Positions 6,936 through 13,877 of a stretch of DNA of 13,990 nt are shown piece after piece. Position 1 is the first letter of the stretch. The number at the start of each line of letters is the position of its first letter. Below the pieces are notes generated by a model. The model saw only the letters and a program-made list of their open reading frames with translations, did not search any database and was not told the origin of the DNA. The stretch covers positions 1 through 13,990 of the forward strand of contig SFOX01000034.1 of the NCBI GenBank assembly GCA_004552305.1, written 5' to 3'. This DNA comes from Subdoligranulum variabile (GTDB lineage: Bacteria > Bacillota > Clostridia > Oscillospirales > Ruminococcaceae). Both the position numbers and the translations under genes were made by a program.

Positions 6936-8453
6936 ATGAAGTTCAAACGTTGCAGCGGCATTTTGATGCCGATTTCTGCCCTGCCCGGCGGATACGGCAT
7001 CGGCAGCTTGGGCGCACCCGCCCGCCGCTTTGTGGATTTTCTGCACGAGGCAGGGCAGAGCATCTGGCAGATTTTGCCGGTGGGTCCCACGGGCTACGCC
7101 GACAGCCCCTACCAGAGCTGCTCTGCCTTTGCGGGCAACCCCTATTTTATTGATCTGGATCTGCTGGTCAAGGACGGTCTTTTGAAAAAAAGAGACTTCG
7201 CCAAGCTGTCCTGGGGCGGCGACCCCAAGCAGGTAGATTACGGCACGCTGTACAACCAGCGCTTTGCCGTGCTGCGCAAGGCGTATCATAACTTTTTGCA
7301 GCAGCGCCCGGTGCCCGGCTACGAAACCCCCTACCCGGACGACTGGTATCGCTTTCAGTTTTTAAGCAGCGACTGGCTGCCCGACTACTGCCTGTATATG
7401 GCGATCAAAGAAGAAAACGGTATGGTAGACTGGCAGAAATGGCCGCGCGCGCTGCGCCTGCACGAGCCTGCCGCGCTGGAAGCCTTCCGCGCCGAACACG
7501 CCGAGCAGGTGGAGTTCTGGGCGTTTGTCCAGTACGAATTTGACCGCCAGTGGCGCGCCCTGCACGCCTACGCCAAAAGCAAGGACGTTGCCATTATGGG
7601 CGATATCCCCATCTATGTAGCGGCAGATTCCGCCGATGCGTGGGCGGGACGCCGCCTGTTTGAGATGGACGCCGATGGACGCCCCCGCCGTGTGGCAGGC
7701 TGCCCGCCGGACTACTTCTCTGCCGATGGTCAGCTGTGGGGCAACCCCCTGTACGACTGGAGCTACCACCGCGACACCGGCTTTGCGTGGTGGATCCGCC
7801 GCGTGCGCCACGCCCTGAGCATCTACGATATCCTGCGCATCGACCACTTCCGCGGCTTTGACACCTACTGGGCGATCCCTGCCGGGGAGGTGACCGCCCG
7901 CAACGGGCGCTGGGAACAGGGTCCCGGTATGGAGCTGTTCCGTATGCTGCACACCGCCTTGGGCGATCTGCCCATTGTGGCGGAGGACTTGGGCGAAATG
8001 TTTGAATCCGTCCGCGTGCTGCTGGCAGAGAGCGGCTTCCCCGGTATGAAGGTGCTGCAATTCGCCTTTACCGGCGAGGACAGCGTCGATTTGCCCCACA
8101 ACTACCCCCGCAACTGCGTGGCGTACCCCGGCACGCACGACAACAACACCCTCAAGGGCTGGTTCAACAGCGAGCTGGGCGCGGCAGGGCAAAAGCAGGC
8201 GCGCGCCTATTTTGCGCTGACCAAACAGGAGGGCGAGCTGCGCGGGCTTTTGCGCGGCGTGCTGGCAAGCCCGGCGGTGCTGGCGATCGTTCCGCTGGCG
8301 GACTGGCTGGAGGAGCCTGCCGCCGCCCGTATGAACACCCCCGGCAAGGCACAGGGCAACTGGTGCTGGCGCGCGGACGCGGCTGCCGTGACCCCGGCGC
8401 TGGCGAAGGAAATCCGCGCACTGTGCGCCCGCTATTTCCGCGCCGAGGCATAA
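6936..8453 (+). CDS. malQ: 4-alpha-glucanotransferase (amylomaltase, GH77)
   Basis: This cytoplasmic enzyme transfers 4-alpha-glucan segments between maltodextrins and releases glucose, feeding maltose and glycogen use. The 505-residue length is standard. Visible signatures: the N-terminal SGILMPISALPGGYGIGSLG (7-26), GPTGYADSPYQSCSAFAGNP, the nucleophile region LRIDHFRGF with Asp303, the acid/base region VAEDLG with Glu350, and the third carboxylate in YPGTHDNNT with Asp402. GAGGAG lies nine bases before the ATG. It follows the lipoprotein gene in the same unit. Nothing appears truncated, and no classical terminator follows the stop codon; the palindrome at 8486 lacks a loop and a T run. Confidence 0.97.
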   Translation: MKFKRCSGILMPISALPGGYGIGSLGAPARRFVDFLHEAGQSIWQILPVGPTGYADSPYQSCSAFAGNPYFIDLDLLVKDGLLKKRDFAKLSWGGDPKQVDYGTLYNQRFAVLRKAYHNFLQQRPVPGYETPYPDDWYRFQFLSSDWLPDYCLYMAIKEENGMVDWQKWPRALRLHEPAALEAFRAEHAEQVEFWAFVQYEFDRQWRALHAYAKSKDVAIMGDIPIYVAADSADAWAGRRLFEMDADGRPRRVAGCPPDYFSADGQLWGNPLYDWSYHRDTGFAWWIRRVRHALSIYDILRIDHFRGFDTYWAIPAGEVTARNGRWEQGPGMELFRMLHTALGDLPIVAEDLGEMFESVRVLLAESGFPGMKVLQFAFTGEDSVDLPHNYPRNCVAYPGTHDNNTLKGWFNSELGAAGQKQARAYFALTKQEGELRGLLRGVLASPAVLAIVPLADWLEEPAAARMNTPGKAQGNWCWRADAAAVTPALAKEIRALCARYFRAEA

Positions 8454-8485
8454 AATCATATGTGCAATTTTGTGTAAATTTCCAA

Positions 8486-8499
8486 GGGAAACGTTTCCC
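8486..8499. promoter_or_regulatory. Perfect palindrome GGGAAACGTTTCCC, LacI-family type operator
   Basis: A 14-bp perfect palindrome with the central AAACGTTT core typical of LacI/GalR-family (and cre-like) operators. It sits 33 bp after malQ and about 50 bp before the -10 of the next gene. No LacI-family regulator is encoded in the window, so which gene it controls is not known. Confidence 0.55.
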
Positions 8500-8547
8500 G
8501 GCACCGTTTCTTTGTGCAAGGAAAGAATAGGAAAAACAGTTACTTTG

Positions 8548-8556
8548 TGGTACAAT
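8548..8556 (+). promoter_or_regulatory. Extended -10 promoter of the degenerate GGDEF gene
   Basis: TGGTACAAT (TGn plus TACAAT) has no good -35. The preceding TTTGTGG is shared with the ychF promoter. The predicted start is near 8563, leaving about 68 nt of leader. Confidence 0.55.
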
Positions 8557-8630
8557 AGAGTATACTTTAATCGAGAAGATGCAGGAAACGCATGACGCTG
8601 CCGTGTCCGGCAGAACGAGGAAACCGTAAG

Positions 8631-9428
8631 ATGAAATTACAGTATACCGCGCAGGAATTGGCAGTGCAGTTTGCTGCACTGGAACAACTTTTTGGCAAGG
8701 CGGTGCTGGTGGACCCGCGCCGCAATGTGACGCTGGACCCGGCAACCTTGCAGCCGACCGGGCAGGCGGAGGCACTGCCCCCGATGGACAAAACCGGTCG
8801 CGGCATCGACCTTGCGGCAGGGGAAAACGGTCCCGCGCTGGTGTTGTGCCAGGCGATCACGGTGGACGGCTGCCCCTTTGTGGCAGAGCTGTACTGCGAA
8901 ACCCCGCGTGAATTGACCCGCACCGTGGGCGCCGAAAATTCGCTGATCCGTGCGCTTGCCCAAGTGCAGGAGGAGCTGCGCCGTGACTACGCGACCGGCG
9001 CCTTCAACGCCCGCTACATCAACGGCGAGTACCGCCGCTTTGCCGAGCAGGCAGCCCGTCAGGGTCAGCCCGTGGGCGTGGTGCTGGTGCGCATCAACGA
9101 GTATTGGACCATCCGAGAAAAAGAATCCCTTGCCGCTGCCGGCAGCGTGCTGAATATGGCAGCCGGGCTTTTGCTGCTGAACGTGGGTACCGATCCCCAC
9201 AAAGCCGTGCTGGCGCGTCTGGAGGACGGGCTGTTTGCCATTGTGACTGTAGGCAGCCCCGCCGGTGCGATGCTGCAGACCCTGCGCACCGCCCTGAACG
9301 AAGCTAACAAAGAATACAGCATCAGCCTGTCCCGCCGCGGCAGCTTTACCACCGAGATGGCATCTGCCGAATGGGGCGAAACCTCGTCCTGGGATATGAT
9401 GCTCTCTCTGGCGCAAAGCCGCCTGTAA
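8631..9428 (+). CDS. Degenerate GGDEF-domain protein with PAS-like N-terminus
   Basis: The 265-residue protein splits into an N-terminal sensor-like half and a GGDEF-fold half. From residue 119, DYATGAFNARYINGEY matches the opening of GGDEF domains (D-x-x-TG-x-x-NxRY), and VGVVLVRINEYW matches the usual vvlvDiD-x-F strand. Then ARLEDGLFAIV aligns exactly with aRLGGDEFAIV, so the signature GGDE has become EDGL (198-201) and the metal-binding Asp is Arg. Cyclase activity is therefore not expected. The N-terminal VLVDPRRNVTLD and ITVDGCPFVAELY recall the PAS-like sensors of clostridial GGDEF proteins. I chose the ATG at 8631 (GAGGA nine bases upstream); an in-frame ATG at 8592 is possible. A receptor or regulatory role is inferred. 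Confidence 0.7.
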   Translation: MKLQYTAQELAVQFAALEQLFGKAVLVDPRRNVTLDPATLQPTGQAEALPPMDKTGRGIDLAAGENGPALVLCQAITVDGCPFVAELYCETPRELTRTVGAENSLIRALAQVQEELRRDYATGAFNARYINGEYRRFAEQAARQGQPVGVVLVRINEYWTIREKESLAAAGSVLNMAAGLLLLNVGTDPHKAVLARLEDGLFAIVTVGSPAGAMLQTLRTALNEANKEYSISLSRRGSFTTEMASAEWGETSSWDMMLSLAQSRL

Positions 9429-9437
9429 AATCTGCAT

Positions 9438-9503
9438 AAAGATCCCCCTTGTGTACATACTAACGTTGACCGCAAACTGGCAACCGTACACAAGGGGGAT
9501 TTT
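9438..9503 (+). promoter_or_regulatory. Long hairpin burying the ribosome binding site of the next gene; possible terminator
   Basis: ATCCCCCTTGTGTAC (9442-9456) pairs perfectly with GTACACAAGGGGGAT (9486-9500), 15 bp, extendable by A-T and G-T pairs to about 9503; the loop is 29 nt. The 3' arm contains AAGGGGGA, the only Shine-Dalgarno for the ATG at 9507. The trailing TTTTATT would also allow weak intrinsic termination of the upstream gene. Confidence 0.75.
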
Positions 9504-9506
9504 ATT

Positions 9507-9938
9507 ATGCAATCGGACAACGAAAAAATGCTGCAGGAGATCGTGCAGAACACCGAGATGGGCAAAAACACGCTGGACGAAATGCTGGGGCTGACCCACG
9601 ACCAGCGCTTAAAAAACGAGATGATGCGCCAGAAAAACGAGTATCGCCGCCTGAACCAGCAGGCGCACACGGCGCTGGCAGCGCTGGGTGTGCAGGCAAC
9701 AGGGCAGAGCGCCGCCGCCAAAATGGGGGTCAGTATGGGCATTCGCAGCCGCACAATGCTGGATAAATCCACCCGCAACCTTGCCACCATGCTGGCGGAG
9801 GGCAGCGGGCAGGGCGTGCTGGACTGCAAGCGCGCCGAAAAGGACTACCCCACTGCCAGCCCCGGCGCACAGCAGCTGAACCGCGAACTGTGCGATATGC
9901 AAACCCACGCCGAGCAGACGTGGCGCGAATTTATCTAA
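9507..9938 (+). CDS. Small helical hypothetical protein
   Basis: The function is not recognised. The 143-residue product is hydrophilic and apparently all-helical, with no signal peptide or membrane segment. The N-terminal part (MLQEIVQNTEMGKNTLDEML) and the central AKMGVSMGIRSRTMLDKSTR followed by NLATMLAEGSGQGVLD have the look of a conserved clostridial hypothetical family of about this length that I recall only by pattern; one Cys is central and one near the C-terminus. Its Shine-Dalgarno (AAGGGGG, about seven bases before ATG 9507) lies in the 3' arm of a 15-bp hairpin, so expression may depend on unfolding of that stem or on translation from upstream. No separate promoter was found; it probably shares a transcript with the degenerate GGDEF gene. 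A bidirectional terminator follows. Confidence 0.75.
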   Translation: MQSDNEKMLQEIVQNTEMGKNTLDEMLGLTHDQRLKNEMMRQKNEYRRLNQQAHTALAALGVQATGQSAAAKMGVSMGIRSRTMLDKSTRNLATMLAEGSGQGVLDCKRAEKDYPTASPGAQQLNRELCDMQTHAEQTWREFI

Positions 9939-9943
9939 GCGGC

Positions 9944-9987
9944 AAAAAATCACAGCGGCAGCCCCGGCGGGCTGCCGCTGTTCGTTT
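9944..9987. terminator. Bidirectional terminator between convergent genes
   Basis: A 12-bp stem, CAGCGGCAGCCC (9953-9964) with GGGCTGCCGCTG (9969-9980), has the loop CGGC. AAAAAA at 9944-9949 serves the minus-strand operon and TTCGTTTT serves the plus-strand gene. Confidence 0.9.
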
Positions 9988-10001
9988 TGTCGAAAGGAAA
10001 C

Positions 10002-10685
10002 TTACAGACTTTCAATCATATGCGCCACAATTTCGGTGGCGGTCTTGATGTACTCGGCAATGCTGAACTGCTTGACCACCAGCACTTCGTAGCCGCTCTC
10101 ATCGGCGTTGTCGCTCATGGCACGCAAAATCACGCAGGGAACCCCGTTGCGGGCGGCAATCTGGCTTACGGCAGCGCCCTCCATCTCAACGCAGTCGGGG
10201 TGGCACTTTTCCTCAATGCTCTTTTTGGTGGCGGCATCGCCCACAAAGGTGTCGCCGGTGGCAATTTTGCCTGCAATCGCCTTTACGCCGCAGGCACCGC
10301 AGGCGTCCAGCGCCGCCTTGACCAAGGCGGGGTCGCCGTGGTACTCGGTGGTAAAGGGGGCGCTCTGGGCAATCATACTCAGCTCGGCGTCGTGGTAGAC
10401 AACGGTTTCGCCCACGCAGACATCGCCAATGCCGATCTTGCTGGTCATATTGCCGGCAATGCCGCTGAAAATCAGCGTGTCAATGCCGAATTTTGTGCAA
10501 AGCACCTGCACGGTGGCGGCGGCGTTCGCCTTGCCCATACCGGCGCAGCAAACCACGACCTGCTTGCCCTGCAGCGTGCCGCAGTGGTACTCCACCCCGG
10601 CGTAGCTTTCCTTGGTCACATCGGTCAGGCGGGCGCACAGCTGGTCGACTTCATCGGGCATAGCGCCCATAATTCCAAACTTCAT
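10002..10685 (-). CDS. mtnN: 5'-methylthioadenosine/S-adenosylhomocysteine nucleosidase
   Basis: This enzyme hydrolyses MTA and SAH to adenine and the thio-ribose product, clearing SAM by-products and supplying S-ribosylhomocysteine. The 227-residue length is standard. Catalytic residues are in place: Glu12 in GAMPDEV, Glu169 in CVEMEGAAV (165-173), and Asp192 in RAMSDNAD (188-195). FSGIAGNM (73-80) and ATGDTFVGD (142-150) are the ribose and purine-pocket motifs. The start lies 13 bp after the ychF stop, and its ribosome binding site (AAGGAG) overlaps that stop codon, so the two genes are an operon with likely coupled translation. Confidence 0.97.
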   Translation of the reverse strand: MKFGIMGAMPDEVDQLCARLTDVTKESYAGVEYHCGTLQGKQVVVCCAGMGKANAAATVQVLCTKFGIDTLIFSGIAGNMTSKIGIGDVCVGETVVYHDAELSMIAQSAPFTTEYHGDPALVKAALDACGACGVKAIAGKIATGDTFVGDAATKKSIEEKCHPDCVEMEGAAVSQIAARNGVPCVILRAMSDNADESGYEVLVVKQFSIAEYIKTATEIVAHMIESL

Positions 10686-10698
10686 CGCGTTCTCCTTA

Positions 10699-11829
10699 TC
10701 AAACGTTAAACAAAAACTCGATCACATCGCCGTCCTGCACAACGTATTCCTTGCCCTCGGTGCGCTGCAAGCCCTTGGACTTGACGGCGGCGTAGTTGAA
10801 ATCGGCATCCGCTAAATCGTTGTAGGCAATGACCTGTGCGCGGATAAAGCCGCGCTCAAAATCGCTGTGGATCTTACCGGCGGCCTGGGGTGCCTTGGTG
10901 CCGCGCTTGATGGTCCAGGCACGGCATTCTTTTTTGCCGTCGGTCAAAAAGCTGATAAGCCCCAGCAGCTCGTAGCTTGCCTTGATCAGCTTGTCCAGAC
11001 CCGTGGACTCAATGCCCATCTCCTGCAGGAAGGCGATTTTTTCCTCCTGCGTGGAGCCTGCGATGTCCTCCTCGGTCTTGGCGCAGATGGGGATGGCTTG
11101 GGCGTTTTCCTCCTTGGCGCGGGCTTCGACCAGCGGCAGGTAGGGGTTCTCGTCCAGACCGCCCAGCAGGTCGTCCTCGCCCACGTTGCAGGCGTAGATG
11201 ACCGGCTTGGCAGAAAGCAGACCCAGCTCCTTGCGCACGGCCTTTTGTGCGTCGTCGCCCTCGTCAAAGTCAAAGCTGCGGGCGGGCTTGCCGCCCTCCA
11301 GCCAGGCAGCCAGCTCGGCAAGCCACGCGGCCTCGGCAGCGGCAGCCTTGTTGCCGGTCTTGGCAGCCTTCTGCTGGCGACCCAGACGGTTGCTGACAAC
11401 CTCCAGATCCGCCAGGATCAGCTCCAGATCAATGGCGTCAATGTCGCGGATGGGGTCAACGCTCTCCGGCTTGTTGACGTCCTCGACCACATGGATGATG
11501 TTGTCATCGTCAAAGCAGCGCACAACGTGGACAATGGCGTCGCACTCGCGGATATGCCCCAAAAACTTGTTGCCAAGTCCCGCGCCTTGGCTTGCGCCCT
11601 TGACAAGACCTGCAATGTCAACAAATTCGACGATGGCAGGGGTCTTTTTGTCGGTCTGCCAGATTTCCGCCAGCTTGTCCAGCCGCGCATCGGGTACCGG
11701 CACAATGCCGGAGTTCGGCTCAATGGTGCAGAACGGATAGTTGGCAGCCTGCGCATTCTGCGTGCTGGTCAAGGCGTTGAACAAGGTCGATTTGCCCACG
11801 TTGGGCAAGCCCACGATACCTAATTTCAT
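10699..11829 (-). CDS. ychF: Redox/ribosome-associated YchF (OLA1-type) ATPase
   Basis: A universally conserved Obg-related P-loop NTPase that prefers ATP and binds the ribosome. The P-loop is GLPNVGKST (7-15), and the switch II region is DIAGLVKGASQGAGLGN (71-87). The G4 motif is not NKxD but NVGE (215-218), the change that gives YchF its ATP preference. A coiled coil (about 135-200) follows the first half of the G domain. The TGS domain ends the protein, with FIRAQVIAYNDL and VVQDGDVIEFLFNV at the C-terminus. The 376-residue length is close to that of other bacterial members. AAAGGAG lies 11 bases before the ATG. It heads the operon with mtnN. Confidence 0.97.
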   Translation of the reverse strand: MKLGIVGLPNVGKSTLFNALTSTQNAQAANYPFCTIEPNSGIVPVPDARLDKLAEIWQTDKKTPAIVEFVDIAGLVKGASQGAGLGNKFLGHIRECDAIVHVVRCFDDDNIIHVVEDVNKPESVDPIRDIDAIDLELILADLEVVSNRLGRQQKAAKTGNKAAAAEAAWLAELAAWLEGGKPARSFDFDEGDDAQKAVRKELGLLSAKPVIYACNVGEDDLLGGLDENPYLPLVEARAKEENAQAIPICAKTEEDIAGSTQEEKIAFLQEMGIESTGLDKLIKASYELLGLISFLTDGKKECRAWTIKRGTKAPQAAGKIHSDFERGFIRAQVIAYNDLADADFNYAAVKSKGLQRTEGKEYVVQDGDVIEFLFNV

Positions 11830-11906
11830 ATTCCAAAAATCTCCTTTATGGTCGCAGCTTTTTATGGCACCCCGCTTTTTCGGGGGAAAATCCGCATACT
11901 ATTCAA

Positions 11907-11935
11907 AGTATACCACAAAAAACCGGCAGTTTCAA
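11907..11935 (-). promoter_or_regulatory. Sigma-A promoter of the ychF-mtnN operon
   Basis: On the minus strand TTGAAA (11935-11930), a 17-bp spacer and TATACT (11912-11907), with an upstream TGG that makes an extended -10. The leader of about 70 nt contains a small hairpin, CCCCG/CGGGG at 11870-11885, with no T run after it. Confidence 0.85.
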
Positions 11936-11992
11936 CGGCAAAGCCCGCACAAATCCGGCAGTTTGTCGAACGGGATTTGACAAGATACGCCA

Positions 11993-12021
11993 TTGAAAAA
12001 AAATGCTATATGTGATACAAT
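11993..12021 (+). promoter_or_regulatory. Sigma-A promoter of the phosphohexomutase-guanylyltransferase unit
   Basis: TTGAAA at 11993-11998 and TACAAT at 12016-12021 are 17 bp apart with TGA before the -10 (extended). The predicted start near 12028 leaves a long leader of about 157 nt before the ATG at 12185, in which no known riboswitch was recognised. Confidence 0.8.
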
Positions 12022-12184
12022 AATATGACGAATAGTATGTTGCTCATCAAGCGGCCCATCTGCAAACATGACTGGACTGTGGCAATTCCGGCTGCAGCAA
12101 GTGCAGAAGACGGTTGATTGTTTTGGGGTTGCAACTGCAGAAAAAACAGAGCCGTTGTAAAAGAAATGGCAGGAGCTATACAAA

Positions 12185-13858
12185 ATGAATGTGAGAAATG
12201 AATACGAACGCTGGCTGGTAAATGCGACCGCAGACGCGGATGTTGCCGCCGAGTTAAAAACGCTGGATGATGCCAAAATCGAGGACGCGTTTTACCGCGA
12301 CCTCGCATTTGGTACGGGCGGTCTGCGTGGCGTGATTGGAGCAGGCACCAACCGCATGAACGTCTACACGGTGGCAAAGGCCTCTCAGGGCTTGGCTGAT
12401 TACCTGAAAAAGAATTTCGCAGAGCCGTCTGTGGCTATTGGCTATGACAGCCGCATCAAGAGCGATGTGTTTGCAAAAGTCGCCGCAGGTGTGTTTGCCG
12501 CCAATGGCGTCAAGGTCAATATTTGGCCGACCCTGATGCCGGTTCCAACCGTGTCCTTTGCGACCCGCTATCTGCACACCTCTGCCGGTGTCATGGTGAC
12601 GGCTTCCCACAATCCCAGCAAGTACAACGGCTATAAAGTCTACGGTGCTGACGGCTGCCAGATTACCACTGAGGTTGCTGCGGAAATTCTGGCTGAAATC
12701 GAGAAGCTGGATATCTTCGCAGACGTCAAGACCAGCGATTTTGAAACAGGCGTGGCAAGCGGCAGTATCCAGTACATTCCGGATGAGGTCTACACTGCAT
12801 TCGTGGAGCAGGTCAAGAGCCAGTCCGTCCTGTTTGGCGAAGAAGTTAATAAGAATGTAGCCATCGTATACAGCCCGCTGAACGGTACCGGTCTGAAGCC
12901 CGTGACCCGCACCTTGAAGGAAATGGGCTACACCAACATCACGGTGGTCAAGGAGCAGGAGCAGCCGGACGGCAATTTTCCGACCTGCCCGTACCCCAAC
13001 CCGGAAATCAAAGAGGCGATGGCACTGGGCATGGCATATGCCAAAAAGTGCAACGCTGACCTGCTGCTGGCGACCGACCCGGACTGTGACCGTGTGGGCA
13101 TTGCCGTCAAAAACAAAGCGGGGGAGTACGAACTGCTGACCGGCAACCAGACCGGTATGCTGCTGCTGGATTACATCTGCAGCCAGCGCGTGAAGCATGG
13201 TAAGATGCCCGCTGACCCTGTCATGGTCAAGACGATCGTCACCATGGACATGGGCGAGCAGATCGCTACTCATTACGGACTGCGCACCATCAATGTGCTG
13301 ACCGGCTTCAAGTTCATCGGTGAGCAGATCGGCAAGCTGGAAAAGCAGGGCAAGGCAGACAGCTATGTGTTCGGCTTTGAGGAAAGCTACGGCTACCTGA
13401 CCGGCTCCTACGTCCGCGACAAGGACGGCGTGGACGGTGCGTATATGATCTGTGAAATGTTCAGCTACTATGCGACCCAGGGCATCAGCCTGCTGGACAA
13501 GCTGGACGAGCTGTACAAGACCTACGGCTACTGCCTGAACACCCTGCACAGCTACGAGTTCGACGGCAGCGCCGGCTTTGCCAAGATGCAGGGAATTATG
13601 CAGACCTTCCGCGGCGATATCAAGGAGTTTGGCGGCAAGAAAGTCGTGAAGCTGCTGGACTATGCTCCCGGTCTGGATGGTCTGCCCAAGTCCGATGTGC
13701 TCAAGTTCCTGCTGGAGGATAACTGCTCTATTGTGGTGCGTCCCTCCGGCACCGAGCCGAAGCTTAAAACCTATATCTCTGTCAGTGCGGAGAACAAAGA
13801 AATCGCAGAAGCTGTTGAATCCGAAATTTGCAAGAGCGCAGAGGTCTATCTGAAGTAA
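12185..13858 (+). CDS. Alpha-phosphohexomutase (phosphoglucomutase/phosphomannomutase)
   Basis: This enzyme interconverts hexose-6-phosphate and hexose-1-phosphate through a phosphoserine. The 557 residues suit the long PgcA-type clostridial/bacillar class. Motifs in order: FGTGGLRG (42-49), the phosphoserine loop TASHNPSKYNGYK with Ser141, the Mg-binding loop DPDCDR (298-303), the sugar-specificity loop GFEESYGY (397-404), and the phosphate-binding RPSGTEPK (519-526). AGGAG lies nine bases before the ATG. Only 19 bp separate it from a mannose-1-phosphate guanylyltransferase, which argues that its physiological product is at least partly Man-1-P for GDP-mannose; the sequence alone cannot separate glucose from mannose use. 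Codons are somewhat less GC-biased than in the genes to the left. Confidence 0.95.
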   Translation: MNVRNEYERWLVNATADADVAAELKTLDDAKIEDAFYRDLAFGTGGLRGVIGAGTNRMNVYTVAKASQGLADYLKKNFAEPSVAIGYDSRIKSDVFAKVAAGVFAANGVKVNIWPTLMPVPTVSFATRYLHTSAGVMVTASHNPSKYNGYKVYGADGCQITTEVAAEILAEIEKLDIFADVKTSDFETGVASGSIQYIPDEVYTAFVEQVKSQSVLFGEEVNKNVAIVYSPLNGTGLKPVTRTLKEMGYTNITVVKEQEQPDGNFPTCPYPNPEIKEAMALGMAYAKKCNADLLLATDPDCDRVGIAVKNKAGEYELLTGNQTGMLLLDYICSQRVKHGKMPADPVMVKTIVTMDMGEQIATHYGLRTINVLTGFKFIGEQIGKLEKQGKADSYVFGFEESYGYLTGSYVRDKDGVDGAYMICEMFSYYATQGISLLDKLDELYKTYGYCLNTLHSYEFDGSAGFAKMQGIMQTFRGDIKEFGGKKVVKLLDYAPGLDGLPKSDVLKFLLEDNCSIVVRPSGTEPKLKTYISVSAENKEIAEAVESEICKSAEVYLK

Positions 13859-13877
13859 CAATAGAGGAGAAGCTACC

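Noticed and set aside
8486..8499. Palindrome after malQ as an intrinsic terminator
   Set aside because: It has no loop of its own and no T run after it, so an operator reading is more likely.
11977..11982. TTGACA upstream of the phosphohexomutase as its -35 box
   Set aside because: The 17-bp spacing lands on AAAATG; TTGAAA at 11993 with TACAAT is the better promoter.
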